DNA from: Gymnorhina tibicen
Lineage: Eukaryota > Chordata > Aves > Passeriformes > Artamidae
Assembly (NCBI GenBank): GCA_013399875.1
Contig: VXAZ01001836.1
Span: forward strand, 372,001-436,000
Length of the DNA: 64,000 nt
Direction of reading: 5' to 3'
Made by a program: the position numbers and the translations under genes. Shown here piece by piece: positions 26,201 through 39,408 of this stretch. The notes under the pieces are model-generated. The model saw only the letters and a program-made list of their open reading frames with translations, was not told the DNA's origin and searched no databases. The first letter of the stretch is position 1; the number at the start of each line of letters is the position of its first letter.

Positions 26201-29200
26201 CAGTTACTTCAACACTAGCCATTTAAAAATAGCTGCTCTTCTATTTTCCAGAGGCACAGCTGTCTCACATCAGAAATGCTATTTTGTGAGAGGTTTCAGT
26301 TGCTCTGGCAACAGCCTTTGACAAGTTCTGTCTGTGAGGCTGCAGAGAAGAGAAATTGCTCAGAGGAGAGGTCCATCCCTTCCCACTGATGCTCTGGCTT
26401 GGCCATACAAACAGTACCATGTCTCTGAGAGACATGGGTAAATGCATATCAAAGAGGACATTCCCTGACTGTCACTGAGTACTTCAGGGAAAGGAACTTA
26501 TGGAATAAATGCACTGGCTAAGAGTTAATTGGTTCTCATTCAACCTCATACAATACATGAAGAAACAGAACTGGGTCGTTATGCATGCTCTTGCCTGAAA
26601 ATGCCACTTTAAAAATGGTGGTAATACAGCTGCCAGGCTCACTATTGTCTTTGTATGAATACCGTGAAAGCTGAAGGGTACACAGAATGTCAATAATAAT
26701 CAGATTTTGAAGAGGTAATATCATACATGTTTATTGTTGAATTTTTTTGCTATCAGAAAAGTTCATGTTTCTTGACATTTTCTTTCAATTTTTTTTAGGC
26801 AAAATGGTAGTTATGCATATGTGTTACAGTATGTCAGTCCAATGTAATTTATTTGCCACTGGGCCAGACAAATATTTATTTCTACTAATTACTCTTAGCT
26901 TTGGACATTATCTCTGTAAATGTGCTTCTTCTATCATGATCATACCACATTAGATCCCTCCAGACCACCTTTTTTTCTTTGGATTTTGGGTTATCAAAAT
27001 TGTTTATTTATCAAGCCTCTTGCTACTGAAGTCCGGGGAGCTTCTGGAAAGAGGGCCTTGAGTTAACCCCTTCAGTTGCACAGTGGTGTATGGGTGCAGC
27101 CCTTATGCCTCTAGAAGTATTGCCCAAAGATTAGCTGTAACAATCCTTAAAGATTATACAAAAGCCAGTTTTGGCTAGGTGTACAAACTAGAGAATTGAG
27201 ATTCTCTCAATTTTTCATTGTATTTCAATTGCTGACACAATCAGAAAGCAGCTATCTTAAGAATATTCGAGTTCTCAGGGCTTAGGAAGTATCCACAGGA
27301 TTTTGGTGTCACCTGTTAAAGTAAGTGACAAGATTAAAGAACATGAGGTTGTCCTCATGCTCTTGTCTAACAGCACTAAGCTGCAAAATTAGTTCTTGGC
27401 TGAATGGCAAATTTGGGATCAGAAAAAAAATCAGGTAGTTTAGTAAGGAGTCTATGGCTGTCTAATATCTGTCAAGGTGACTCTACTTAAACTGTCAACA
27501 GCTTTATGACTGAAAGCTGAATATAGGATGTAAGTAGCTCTCATTTATCATTTTCTTTGGTGATGTTGAATAGAATGAAAATATGATAAATTCAACAGCA
27601 ATGAGCAAAAATCTGCTTGCCATTTTCAAATCTGCTGCCTACCAGATTGTAGCTCCTGTCCCATATAGTTGCCCAGAAGAGTTCATTTGGGATTGAAACC
27701 AGTGTGAGCCCACACCAGATGTTACAGCAATCCAGACCTTGCTTCTTAAGTAATGTGATAAAAGGGGTTTTTTCCATGTTCTTCTAGGATTAATTGTCTT
27801 CTTAACTTGCAGTAGCATTTTCAAGTTCTTTTTGCTGCTGTCTTTCAATGAATTTTTCTCTTCTGTTTTACTGTGCTTTATGTTTCACAATAAAAAGTCA
27901 TGTATCAAGCATTCTTACAAACAGAGGCAGATCCCCCAAAACTGAGACTGGCTTTCAAATAAAATTACAATCAAACAATATTAATGGATTTACGGTTCTC
28001 TTTAAATGTTTCTTGCTATTAGCAGTTTAACTCTGCATTTTAAAATTTTAACCCTCAAGATTGGAATGCTTGAAATTTTTGGCACATTTTTTCAGTATGA
28101 AAACATCTGCAGTCTTTAAGTGTCCTTATTGTAGCATTTGAGAATCTCAGGGAGTAACAGCTATTGCAGGACTGTTCAAAATAAGAATTGAAAGCACTGA
28201 TAATTTTATTCGTGCAGAATCCTTATAATTAGATTTCCAACCAGGAGCAAGAATAGAAGAAATATAATATGGACATTTTCTCTAAATTTGCATATAAATG
28301 ACTGGCACATTTACTTTATGATACACATGACTATAAAATCCTAATATAAATAATTCTAGGACTGCTGCTGTATAATCAAAGAAGTAAAGAAGCAGCAGAA
28401 AGGAGGCCCTAACCCTGGGAAAAGATTAGTGCTGACAACGTCTTAGAGCATAGAAGCTATAATCAGTGCTGGAAACTGCTATATCCATTCTACCAGTAGA
28501 TTCTACCAGGGAGTTTGTTTTATTGATGTTCATAGCTCATCACTGGTTTCAACAGTGAATATGTGACAATTGAAAGTCTCAAAGAACACGGCATTTATGG
28601 CAGGCAAAAAGCGAAGTTTGCTTATTCATAGACTTAATTAGATGTAAATTGAAGGCTCCAACAAAGATTTTGACCCCACCCTGGGCTTCAGAAGCCCAGT
28701 TCACAAAGGGTTTTGCAGACTGCTGCTGTGAAAAATCAGGAAAAATGAGCTTCTTTTCAATAGGTTAAGGTCTTGCAAGGCCAGCAAGGATATAATGAGT
28801 GTTGTAGAGAAGTCACTGACAAATGTAATGATACACCATGCTGAATGAAATCTAAGTCCTGCAGAATAAAATCATAATTGAGCTTCTAATTATTGGTACT
28901 ATATGGATATGAAGGGATGAAATTAAGGATTTATAAACAACATTGTTATTCCTTTTGTCTAAGGCCCTCACAATAAAACCTAAATGTTCTTTTATATAAT
29001 TTTCATACATTTCTTACAGTTCTGTTTAGTATCTTTAGTCTGATAACTGTTCCAGCAATGTGGAAATGAAACTAGAAATTACACAATAGCAGAAGGTTTG
29101 TCTGTCTTTCATTGCTAGATTGCATATGCTTATAATAATTCTTTAATTATTCTCATCTTATTCTTACATGTGTACAGGAAGAATAAAAGTGTAGGAATGA

Positions 29201-30754
29201 TTATAACACTGACTGAAATATCAAAACAAACCATGTATGTCGTTTGAATAAATCTTAGTGATTATTTAAATATCATAGCATTGGATTGAAGTTTTAAGAT
29301 CATTAGTACTAACTCTTTATAGATAGTCTTACAGAAATTCATAGTGACCAGATGTATACAGAGAATTTCAGTTTGTCAGTAATCCCAGCAAAAAAATAAC
29401 AAATTCAACTCAAGGGTGTCATTCAGCTCCACTGCTGGTCTCTTTCTCATAGACTACACATTATCTTCTTCCCAAGCTATTCTTTCTGGACTTTTGCAGC
29501 CCTGTTTAACCCTGTGTAAGTGGGTGCTATATGTCTGCTCTATCATGTTCCCAGAAAACAGAAGCTTCCTCCATCATTATGAACAAACAAATGAAGAAGT
29601 GAGTGATGCAGGAAAGGTGAGCAGACCACCTAGGCTCCTTTAAAACCCTCTGGGTCTCACATGTTTTGCATTACTTCATTTTTTAAGAATGTTTTTTCAT
29701 CATGACTGATGGGCCTGATGACTGATAAAGATGAGAAATTAGAGAACACATACGAATTTATTTACAGTCAGCACTTCCAGGGATGCAAGTTTGAATACAG
29801 CTGCATCAGGGCTGTTACTTTTCCTGCCCACACCTATATTTTTTTCCTGCTAAAGAAGTGGACAATGAGAAACATATTGGCAGTTTATCAAATGAAACAT
29901 CTGAGTACATGCTTTGTATCTCTAGTGTATTAAAGCACACGGACATTTAAGTTATGAAAACTTTGCAGCTCTCTGTTACAACAGAAGAACACAGTAGGGT
30001 CTCCTATTACCCAGCAAGTTAGAACTTGCTAGTCCATGTCTTTCCATGACATTGGCTCTTGACAATAATTTTTTGTATCCCTGTGCTGAAGGTAGTAAGA
30101 AGTTTCGATCAAATCAGCCAAAATATTCTAAATGCAGTTGTTCTGAACAGGAATTCAGTCATGCTGAAAGAATTTTGAGCTTATTTCTCCTCTGATTAAA
30201 TACTGCAGTTTTCCACCATTTTGAATGAACAGACTACATGAACCTTTACCACAAACAGATTTGTGGCATAAATTAGCTATTCCATTTTCAGTCTTAAACA
30301 AGGAAGCATATTGAGGCATTTTGTGTTCTTTTCCAAAATGCTTTAAGCTTCTATTTCAGCTGTATTCTAGTGTGGTTTCAGTCTCCTGCTGCTAATTAGA
30401 ACAATCTTGGATGCCATCTTAAAAAAAAAAAAAAAGGAAAAATGAAAGAAAGGGTATTTTATGGTTTCCTTTCTGGGTGTAGAATCAAGAGCTTTAAGAG
30501 GGAGTGCATTTTTCCATGTGGCTGATAAGACTTCATAATAAGTAGCAGTGAGAAGTAACTAAGTTTAATCCTTTAAAAATCCTAGGTTTGATCCTAAGTT
30601 TCTTCATTTAATATTTCTTTCTTCTCTCTTTTCTGTTACTATTGCATCTAGTAATGATTTTAGAAATGTGAAACACTGTGTATCTTCTATCCTAACAAAT
30701 GTAAATACCAATTCTGTTGTAGAATTGATCCTAGAGATCCCATGTAGTGCATGT
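17265..30754. other. Long intergenic stretch, no gene recognised
   Basis: About 13.5 kb without a supported gene or transposon. It contains A-runs at about 22.0 kb and 30.42 kb, a CA/A-rich patch at about 23.85-23.89 kb, a (TA)n patch near 18152-18163, and a T-run near 19.02 kb. A 19-bp hairpin (9-bp arms, one-base loop) lies at 28681-28699. The longest open frame is 172 codons on the minus strand (20975-21493); it resembles nothing I know and fits chance. Confidence 0.6.
17497..17553. repeat. 24-bp direct duplication
   Basis: The 24-base phrase beginning GTTCATCTAGTTTGGCAC occurs identically at 17497-17520 and 17530-17553, with a 33-base period and nine unrelated bases between. Perfect identity points to a recent local duplication. 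Confidence 0.9.
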
Positions 30755-31480
30755 AGAATCAAAGAATCACAGAATATGCTGAGTTGGAAGGGACTCCCTA
30801 GAATCATAAAGTCCAGCTCCTGGCCCTGCACAGGACACCCACAAGGATCATACCTTGTGCCTGAAAGTGTTGTCCAGATGCTTCTTGAACTCTCTCAGGC
30901 TGGTGCTGTGACCACTTCCTTGGGGAGCCTGCTCAAGGGCCCAACCACCCTCTGGGGGAAGAACCTTTTCCTAATATCCAACCTAAACCTGCCCTGACAC
31001 AACTTCAGGCCATTCCCTCGGGTCCTGTCACTGGTCACCCCAGAGAAGAGATCAGTGCCTGCCCCTCCTCTCTTCCTCACGAGGAAGCTGTAACTGCAGT
31101 GAGGTCTGCCCTCAGTCTCCTCCAGGCTGAACAGACCCAGTGACCTAAGCCTTTCCTCATATGGCTTCCCCTCAAGGCCCTTCACCATCTTCATTTGCCT
31201 CCTTTGGACACTTTCTAATCACTTCATCTTTCTTACTTCTTGGCACCCAACACTGCCCCCAGCACTCGAGGTGAGGCCGCCCCAGTGCAGAGCAGAGCGG
31301 GACAATCCCCTCCCTTGCCTGGCTGGCGATGCTGTGCCTGATTCACCCCAGGACATGGTTGGCCCTCCTGGCTGCCAGGGCACTGCTGGCTCATGTTCAG
31401 CTTTCTGTTGAGCAGGATCCCTAGGTCCCTTTCCACATGCTGTTTTCAAGCCTCTTTTTCCCCAGTCTGTACAAAGGTCT
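30755..31480 (-). mobile_element. CR1 LINE, 5'-truncated, relatively young
   Basis: The left end begins AGAATCAAAGAATCACAGAAT and continues with the standard antisense CR1 text (GGAAGGGACTCCCTAGAATC, then a block near 30811 reading CCAGCTCCTGGCCCTGCACA). Minus-strand translation recovers long pieces of the CR1 ORF2 C terminus: YEERLRSLGLFSLEE, SDRTRGNGLKL and FRLDIRKRFF, plus ERDLGILLNRKLNMSQQCPG further 5'. The frame breaks several times and the 5' end is missing after about 31480, so it cannot move. Divergence looks lower than in the other copies here, hence a younger insertion. Confidence 0.93.
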
Positions 31481-33265
31481 GGATGACGTTTACACTATTT
31501 CAGAGCTACTGATAAATCATTCTGTTAGTCACATAAAGCTATAAATGTTCAATATAAACCTGGCATTGGTAAGACATTAATCATCTTCTCACCAAATCAA
31601 TGCTCTCACATGTGGGAGAATGTATTTTGGAAAATACCATGTTATCTGTAAATGGATTAACTCTCCAGTTCCCTAAAAGAAAAAGTATTCCATTAACAGA
31701 GTTTAAGTGTTTTTCTTTTACTTAATTTTACTGTTTTCTCAAATATTCCAATTTTATCTCTTACTGTTCATTTCCTTCTGCATGTGGAATTTTTTACTTT
31801 GTTGTAAATATACCCTGTCTGCACCACCTCGCAATAAGTTTCCAAACAAGGTTTGTGATTTAGATTTAAGCTACACGAGCCTGCAAATAAATGTGGATGC
31901 ATTTAATAGCAAACTTGCTTTCTTTCCTGCAGTGTTTAGTAAGTCCTTTGAGCTTCATCTTATTCCCTTTAAATGGTTGACTCTGATGTCTTTGCTTTCT
32001 CCAAGACAGGCCCACATACGTAGAAAACAGCCAAGCTTCAGCAGCCCTCTCGGGCAGCTGTACATCCTGTTCCTTGTCTCAGGAGCTTGGGGAGAAGCTG
32101 GTACCAGGGCTTACAAAAAGAGGATGTTGCTTGCTCTAAAAATATTGCTCATTTTAATTTCCTGAGGCTTCTAGCATCTCATCGAAATATTAGAGAATCC
32201 AAATAAATAGAGACCTAACGGAGTCTCCAAGTAAAACATAACCCTGTAACACTGTTCTCAGGAAGTCTGTTCTGGTGGATAATAGACAAATGAGCATCAC
32301 CAAAACTTCCACTCTGTCTTTCTTCTCTCTCTCCTCTTTCTCCACTTCCAAACACCAGTTAGCATCTTGCTTAAAGCCCCCACCAGCGTCAGTGCCTCTT
32401 TTTCTCAGGTTGTTTGGAAATGAGAGCAGATTCCTTCCTAAGCAGACTAATGGCACACACAACATAGAGCTTTTGGCACTGGGTTTTCACTTGGCAGGAC
32501 AATGCCCAATCCCACATCCCAGTTTTGCTTTAGAAGGTATTAAGGAGCTGCTGGGAACACACTAATTTTTAGCACTGTGGCTGGCCAGCAAATCAAACCA
32601 AATGGAGTAATTTATTCAATACTGCAGATATGCTGACCAAAAATAGGCTTAGTGGTCACTTGCATTGTCTTCCCCAAATGCCTTTTGTTACCACTGTGTG
32701 GTAATTACTCACTGAAGTGAGTAATAAGCCACATTCATTGTTCTTCTTTGTATTTGGGAATAAAAATTTGTATGTTGTAAGGCGTTATATGTAGATGTTT
32801 AAAACTGTTCGCACCAGCCTGCAGGGAGAATTTCAGTCAGGATGAGTAACTAATTAACTCTCCAGTACTCAGAATCTTCAGGAAGTTGCAGGGTATTTTT
32901 CCACATTAAAATACACATTTCACATGTGGAAACCCCAGACAGATTGTTGGTTTGCTGATATGAAATATTCTTTCTCAGGTATAATTTTATCTGTATTTGA
33001 AGACCATTTTACACCTCTAAAATGGCACCTCAGGAAGACATGGTGAATGGGGAGGAGGACAGGGCTCTCCCCTCCATCACCAGCAAGCAGTCTACTCTGG
33101 AACAGACTGGACATGTGACACTGGGTTATCCCTGGTGCTGCATGACTGTGCTAGCCAGCTGTAGTCACAAGGCTAACCTCCTCTCCTCTTTTCTTCCATT
33201 ATTTCCTATCAACCATTCCTGCCATACTCATGACACAACATTTTTCCCTATCTTCTTTCAGAAGA

Positions 33266-33286
33266 TGGTACCTCTCAGAGGTACCA
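33266..33286. repeat. 21-bp inverted repeat, 10-bp arms
   Basis: TGGTACCTCT and its exact reverse complement AGAGGTACCA are separated by a single C. It sits just after a TTCTTTCAG tract that looks like a splice acceptor. No exon is recognised, so the juxtaposition may be accidental. Confidence 0.85.
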
Positions 33287-33587
33287 CCAAATTACTGTTC
33301 TGGGAACATGAAAAGTGGGGGAGCTGTGGTAGGAGAACAAAGAATGAAAACTAACAAGACAAAAACCCCTCCATACTTCCTCTCTTGCCCAACAAATTTA
33401 TGCCTCCTAAGTGTAAGGCAGCCGTGGCTTAAATGGAATATGGGCCACTAGCAACTGCAAGTTTAGTGCAGTTTTAGGTTTTTTTCTAGTTAGTTAGGTT
33501 GTCTATTTTTTCTGTCTCCCCAGTTAACTCTAATTTAAACAAACCTGTGTGTAGCGTTGTCTCTGGAAACAGCATCGGTTCTGGTGA

Positions 33588-34412
33588 GTTCCACTAGTAG
33601 AAAATAAGAAACAGGGGTATGTGGAAGCTTTGATGGTAGAAATGAGAAAGGAGAAGACAAGAATTCATGTTTTTAACAATATTCCTTTTCCCAAGAACTT
33701 GTCAGTGAAGGAGATGTTTGAGAAAAAGTTTCATGCCTTGTTTCTTTTAACAAAGGTGTATTGTACCAATAGAAGTTCATGCAGTATTTACTGTGGAGAG
33801 AAACTGAAAACAATCTTGCTCTTCAAAACTAAGTACTCTTTAGCATCTTTGCTTATTAAAATTATCCAAGAGGAAGAGCCTATTAGAGTTATGCTCCAGT
33901 GGCTCACAGTTTCTGGGACCAATGCTAATTCATTTGCAAGGGAAAAAATAAGGATTAATATCACTGAAGTGAACAGCTCTGTTTTGACTGAAAAGAAATA
34001 TCAGAACCGAAGGCATTGTACAAACTTTCTAAAATTTAGCTATAAAATGGAAGGAATTTCAAGAAGGAGGTCCAGAAAACCTACCTCCTCAAAATATTTA
34101 ATCTTGAAAGTACTTAGAGATCAGAAGCTATTTAGACACCTAAAAGCAGATACCATTCATGTTCAGAAACAACTTAATCTGGGAGTGCAGGTGTTGTTAC
34201 CTAGCCCTTCATGCCTCTTTACTTATGACCCCTCACAGACCTGCTCTGAAAAATATTCTCAAAGGATGTCTACTACGCCACATATTCAGTTTCTAAGGAG
34301 AGGGCTGAGCTGCTGGGCCGTGACGGGAACTTGGGGACAAATAGTGCTCTGTCACTTGGAGCAAGAAAGGAAAGGTGTTGATTCTGCCCCCTTGTTCAAA
34401 GCACTCAAATGA
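33588..34412 (+). other. Unusually long open frame, function unknown
   Basis: The frame is open from just after a TGA at 33585-33587 to a TGA at 34410-34412. The first ATG is at 33633, followed in frame by another at 33642 with a purine at -3. The product would be about 259 residues, rich in Lys/Arg/Ser, with no signal peptide, clear membrane segment, zinc-finger spacing or motif that I recognise. Codons look like the surrounding AT-rich DNA. There is no promoter, CpG island or poly(A) arrangement, and no reverse-transcriptase or gag signature. A stop-free run this long is unlikely by chance in AT-rich DNA, yet positive coding evidence is absent. It could be a chance frame, a lineage-specific single-exon gene, a non-coding RNA exon or part of an unknown repeat. 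Confidence 0.2.
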
Positions 34413-34719
34413 TAAAGAGACAAATCCTTTTCTGCACACCAGAAAGGGTGCAATGAACAGTGCACTTTTGTTGGATGAGAGAAAAATAATTCAAGAGAAC
34501 TGGCACTAGAACCCATATCTGCCCACTTTAAGGGCTGAGGATGCCTATTATTAGAGTCTCTGGATCAAGGCTGGAATTTTCTCACTCTTTTCCAGCCCTG
34601 GGACTCTCAGGCCCTTGCATTCTCAGATACTCAACACAAAATAAAGGCAAGACAAAGCCGCTCAGGAATTTGAATGCTCTGAGCAGAGATACTTTGACTG
34701 CATGAGGTTCTAGGAAAAG

Positions 34720-34764
34720 TATGTGTGAGTGCATGTGAGTGTATGTGCATGCCTGCGTGTGTGA
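34720..34764. repeat. TG-rich imperfect microsatellite
   Basis: An irregular series of GTGTGAGTGCATGTGAGTG-type units, a decayed (TG)n tract. Confidence 0.75.
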
Positions 34765-36189
34765 TATGGCTCCAGGATACAGGGACTGAGACCACACACT
34801 GGAAGAGAGAGAAAAAGCAGCCTCAACAGTCTGAACAGAGCTGCTATGTAGGCTTGTGGGAAGCCTGGAGAGGTGACTCTTGGATTAAGGTTCTGGCAGA
34901 AACAGTCTTGAAGGGGTAAGTGAAGAAGCTGTCATAGGTTGTTTAATTTTTTCCTGTGGTCAAAGTGGGATTAGTACATTCCTGTAAATCAAGTTGCATG
35001 GAAGATATGTGATTGAATCCATTACTAATTTTTCTTCCCAATTGGCAGATCTAAAGAGATCCTGATCTAACAGCTGCTTAGATGAAAACATGCTGCTAGC
35101 AGCAGTAGCAAGTTTTCTTCTCTTCTCATGGGGAATGGGAAGATATTTTTAAGAATTTTCCTATTTTTATGTTTCAGTGCTATGCCTACTATCTCACTAC
35201 TGCTGCCCCTTTTTCATGGTATTCAAAGATAGTGTTATTTCACAAAAGCGGACTTCAGTTGCAGTCTCCATTTCAACCCTTTTGTTTTGAAATCACTCAG
35301 AAAACTCAGAGTTCTCCCAAGAAGGAGATAGGCTGGCTTCCCATGTTAGCTGTACTCCTGTAAAGCTTCATCAGTTGACTCTAAGTTTGAAATCCTGCAA
35401 CTCAGATCATTTAGGTTACTTCAAGAAACAAGATCTGAGACTCAGCTGACAAGTATAGATCTTAGTGTTATATATTACCTGTCTTTTCTCACAGTCAGTG
35501 CATGGCACATCACCCACAGAAAACAGAGAGGACGAGATGCTGACAGGGAGATGCACAACTGAAAGCCCAAAATAGTCTGAGAGGGGCTAAGGCTTGCTTT
35601 TGTTAAAGGGAGAAAAGATGTTGGGGAAGTCAGTCAGCTTACTTTTGAAAGGAGCTAGGAGGCTTCTTTCCACCCTCTGAGGAAACCCTCTGACTTTTGG
35701 AAGGAATAACCTATCTACAGGAGCCAAGATGGCTCAAGCTTAAGAGAAGTGAATGAACTGCAGGCTGGCTGCGTTGCTGAAAGCTAGTAGGCCTGGCTTC
35801 TGCAGAGACCAGGGAAGTCAGTAAATAAGTACCTTCCCTCTGACCTCAACAACCCAATAGTGCTGACATCTTTTAAGATGTAAATTTAATTTGTATACAA
35901 ATGATGCACACATAAATCCTGCTAGAAGTGAGACAGTGCTCATGATTCACATTTCCTACTGCATGAGCATCCAGGTGAAATTTCTCCCTGCTCACTTTCA
36001 GCAGTGGCCTAAGTCTGGCTCAGGCTTGGGCTCAGGCTGAACCTCAGATTCCACCACAGTTGTTGGGGCTCATCCCATTAGCTTCCAGCAATGTGAACTG
36101 CTCTGCAAGGCTGTAAAAGGCCAACATGGAATTTAGCTGAATAAATAGTTTAGCAATGAATATTACAAAGTAACCTTTTACTTGGTCTT

Positions 36190-36222
36190 AAAAAAAAAAA
36201 AAAAACCAAACCCAAACCAAAC
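36190..36222. repeat. A16 run plus AAACC-type repeat
   Basis: Sixteen A residues are followed by CCAAACCCAAACCAAACC. Comparable A-runs preceded by TCTT occur near 21.99 kb and 30.42 kb. It may be the tail of a retroposed sequence, but no retroposed body is recognised. Confidence 0.8.
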
Positions 36223-38974
36223 CAGGGGATAGATGTTTTGCTGGCAGTTTGTGTGTTTATTTTCCAGTTGCCATAGAAAATAATTGACCTATTTTCTTCC
36301 AAGAATAAATATCTTTATTCAAGCTCCCTAAAAAAACAGGCAGCCAAGACTTGCACTGAGGCCCCACCCATGCTGTCTGCTGCTACAGTCCACAGCGGAC
36401 AGATTAAGCTTTACCATTTTTAATGAGGCTTTTGAACTGTTGGATGAAAATGTGTTTCTTACAGTACATTTATCCTTCTGACTCCTACTGTTTCAGACCA
36501 GAGATTTGGTTCTAATGAGAAGCCTATGTAAAAAAGACAAGACATTCAGCAGAGTCATTGCCCTGGGCTCATTCCTGTTCCCTCTTCATTTCTTTAAATC
36601 CTCCAAACAGATAAAGAAGCCACCTTTCAGAATGTTTCTCCTGATCATTCCTTCTTCTTTACCCTGCTCTGGATATTTAAGGGCTTCATCAAAAGGCCAC
36701 TGGATTTATGGAAAGAGTCAATGGCTCAGGAGTTGAGAATTTCAGTGTTAAGTAGATTATCCTTGGTTTCTGGATCATTTTCTTACTTTTGCTTGTGGCT
36801 ATAAAATGGAGTCCCTTTAGATGTCCTCATGCAGCTCCCTGAGAACCAGGCTATTTGCTCTGTTACCTTCTCTGTAACCCCAGAAAGTGTACTCAGACAC
36901 TACTCCAGTTGCTTTTTCTCCTCGTACTAGTCCCTGAGTATTCATCTCTTTGTGAATTGTTCATGTTTGCACACTTCTGTCCATTTTAAATAATTCTAAA
37001 ATTATTTCTGCCAGATTATAGTTTCTATTTATATATTGTGAATTTGTTTTTTCATTGCTGCTAAGCACTTCACTGAATCTCTGAGAATTTTATCTATGGC
37101 TTTGTCCGCAACGTTTCTGTTCAGTGTTCAGTGGTGTACATGGCAAGTGAGGTAGCCTGGTCACGACTGAGAGTGTCTGGAGCACTCCTACCTTATTTGC
37201 TGAAAATGTGGAAGTGTGTGGTGAAGGCAGCACAACAATACACAAAATAAAAGAACGGACTTGTAATTCTTGTTTGATTTTATGTACCTGAATAAGTAGC
37301 TGTTAGGAACAGCAAGTTGTTAGGCTGCTTCTTCTGTTCTTCTTGTGCAGAAGAGTCAGTATCTTCAGACTCATCTACTGGGCAATCAGAAATATGACCC
37401 AGAAGGAGGACTAGATAGAAAATTCCCCATAATCAAGGGCCATACAACAACCCATGTTGTCCATTGGGCCATATTTGAACCCAGACTTGCTCCTTTTCCT
37501 TGTATGAATGTGAGGCCTGACTTGGCAATGGGATTAGGCACATACTAAGGGAGAGAGTCAGGGAATATCCTGCACCTGAGTGCCAGTTCAAGCCCCCATC
37601 CGCATGGGCTCTTTGCTCTGCCTGGCAGGTACTGCTTTTCCATCTGGCCAACAGGGCCAGTCCTCGGCTGCTCTCTGAGCTGCAGGGATGTGGCTGGTGT
37701 GCGGCACTGCAAGAGTCCTCTGTCCTCCAAACTCCCATACGGAATGTACCAGAAGGACAGTTGTATCTGCTTCCCAAGCCTATTTATCACATCTGCCAAG
37801 GGAAGTCATTGTAATCCACAAATCCTGTCTCCCAGCTACCCTTGTAGAACATCATGTATGCTTTAAAATGCATTTGTTTAAAAAAATCCATATTATTTGT
37901 AAACTCCTTCTAAAAATATACAAATAACAAAACAATGCTTTCTTAATGCACATAACAAGATTTTATTTCAGATATTAAATTAAAATTGAGAATAGCTGGA
38001 ATTTCTGAGATAAATAAGACTGATGACCGCTGAGAAAGGGAAAGGAAAATTATTATTTACTTAGTGTTGACTATATTTAATAAAGTTAAAGAAGAGATGG
38101 TTTTGATGTTGTGTCTTTCCACTAAGTTTTCATGTATGTAAGTTAAATGATCCCAAAGATGCTCATGAGTATCACCATTCCAGCATGACAAGTTGTTTCA
38201 TGTTCTCCACGGTATGACAGTCAAATAAATAGAGGCAGTGTTTATTTTGCCACTCAGCAGATCTTTCAAATATTATCACTGTGGCATATTTCCTTTGTTT
38301 TATTTTATTTCAAGTCGAATGCTATTTAAGACTTTAGGTCACTGCTTTATGCCCTTGGGCCGGGTACAGGTCCTTAACCAAGCCACTGTAAATAAACGGT
38401 AGTGATTTTTATGCTTGCAGATCATGACAACACTGGCAGGAACATTTTCTTTAAATGCCATGTCACTTTCACCTACTGCCTTCAGGCCAGTGCATGACAT
38501 GCAGTAAGTGTCAGGCGAAATGTCACATCTGTGAGGAAGAGCTTGTGTGAACGTTAAACTGGAATGTGGAAAAATGGTGTCACATACCCTGTAATCTAAT
38601 ACTGTTCTCCCTTAAAAGGGATGTTTTCTCTATGGAGATATGTGTTTACCAAAAGGACTTCTGCTTGAAGTTCAACAGAAACTAAACTTATCTACTTATC
38701 CCCAGTTTTCTTGGGAAGCTCTTGCTACAGTGGTTCAATTCCAGGTCTTTGTATATTTTGCTGACATGATAAGAGTCTTTAGCAAATAAACGCAGAAAAT
38801 GGAAAGGAGAGGAATAAAATTAATTTGTGTTGTGGAATGAGAATAACCTTCTCCTAGGACATGAGAACAGCATCCTATCCCTAAGACTCCAAGTCTTATG
38901 AGAGTCCCTATTCTTATATTTGGGAGGATCCAAGTATAAGAATTGAGAGGGTATCTAATAATGCTTCACTGGTG

Positions 38975-39408
38975 TGATGCCTTCAGTGGCTACCTAGAAA
39001 CAGAGACTAGACATGAGTAAGGGAATAAAGGTAGGTATTTATTTGAAAGGCCTTCAAAAGTACACCCTGGGGAGCCAAGGGCTACTTCCAAAATGGATCC
39101 CAAGATGGACGACGAGTCATGAGTTCTTCATACTTTTACAGGTTTGGTTCATTTGCATATCAGCATAAATTCACCAATTAAAACTTTAGCTAATGATGTA
39201 ATTTCTTCAACTTCTCCACCTCTCTTGCGGTCCTGGTTTACACCTTTGGGCCTAGGACAATCTGAGTGTCCTTGAATAGTAAGCTCAGAGAAGCTTTGTT
39301 GTGTCTATCTAGCCTAGAAGAGCAGCTAACAAGCTACAAGAAACTTCAGAGTTACACACTAAGCGATCCAGAACTTGAGGAATATAAAAGTTAAAACCTA
39401 AGGCATCA
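38975..39408 (-). mobile_element. Solo LTR of an endogenous retrovirus
   Basis: This 434-bp element begins TGATGCCTT and ends AAGGCATCA, a perfect 9-bp terminal inverted repeat with the TG...CA ends of retroviral LTRs. It is flanked by an identical 4-base GGTG at 38971-38974 and 39409-39412, the target duplication expected from retroviral integrase. Read on the minus strand it has an octamer ATGCAAAT (39158-39151), a TATA-like GTAAAAGTATG downstream, and an AATAAA (39043-39038) near the 3' end, in the order U3-R-U5. There is no internal retroviral sequence, so it is the product of recombination between two LTRs. From memory it resembles LTRs frequent in songbird genomes; I cannot name the family. 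Confidence 0.85.

Larger units (their letters stand above)
31481..38974. other. Intergenic DNA, no gene recognised
   Basis: About 7.5 kb. It holds one unusually long open frame (33588-34412, listed separately), a 21-bp inverted repeat at 33266-33286, a TG-rich patch at 34720-34764, and an A16 run followed by AACC-type repeats at 36190-36222. No exon with a recognisable protein family was found. Confidence 0.55.

Noticed and set aside
30895..31449. Minus-strand open frames of 67-99 codons
   Set aside because: They are fragments of the CR1 ORF2 in the LINE copy at 30755-31480, not host genes.
38728..38745. GGTTCAATTCC, like a tRNA gene B box; a similar GTTCAAATCC near 5326
   Set aside because: Neither has an A box at the right distance nor a foldable acceptor stem.
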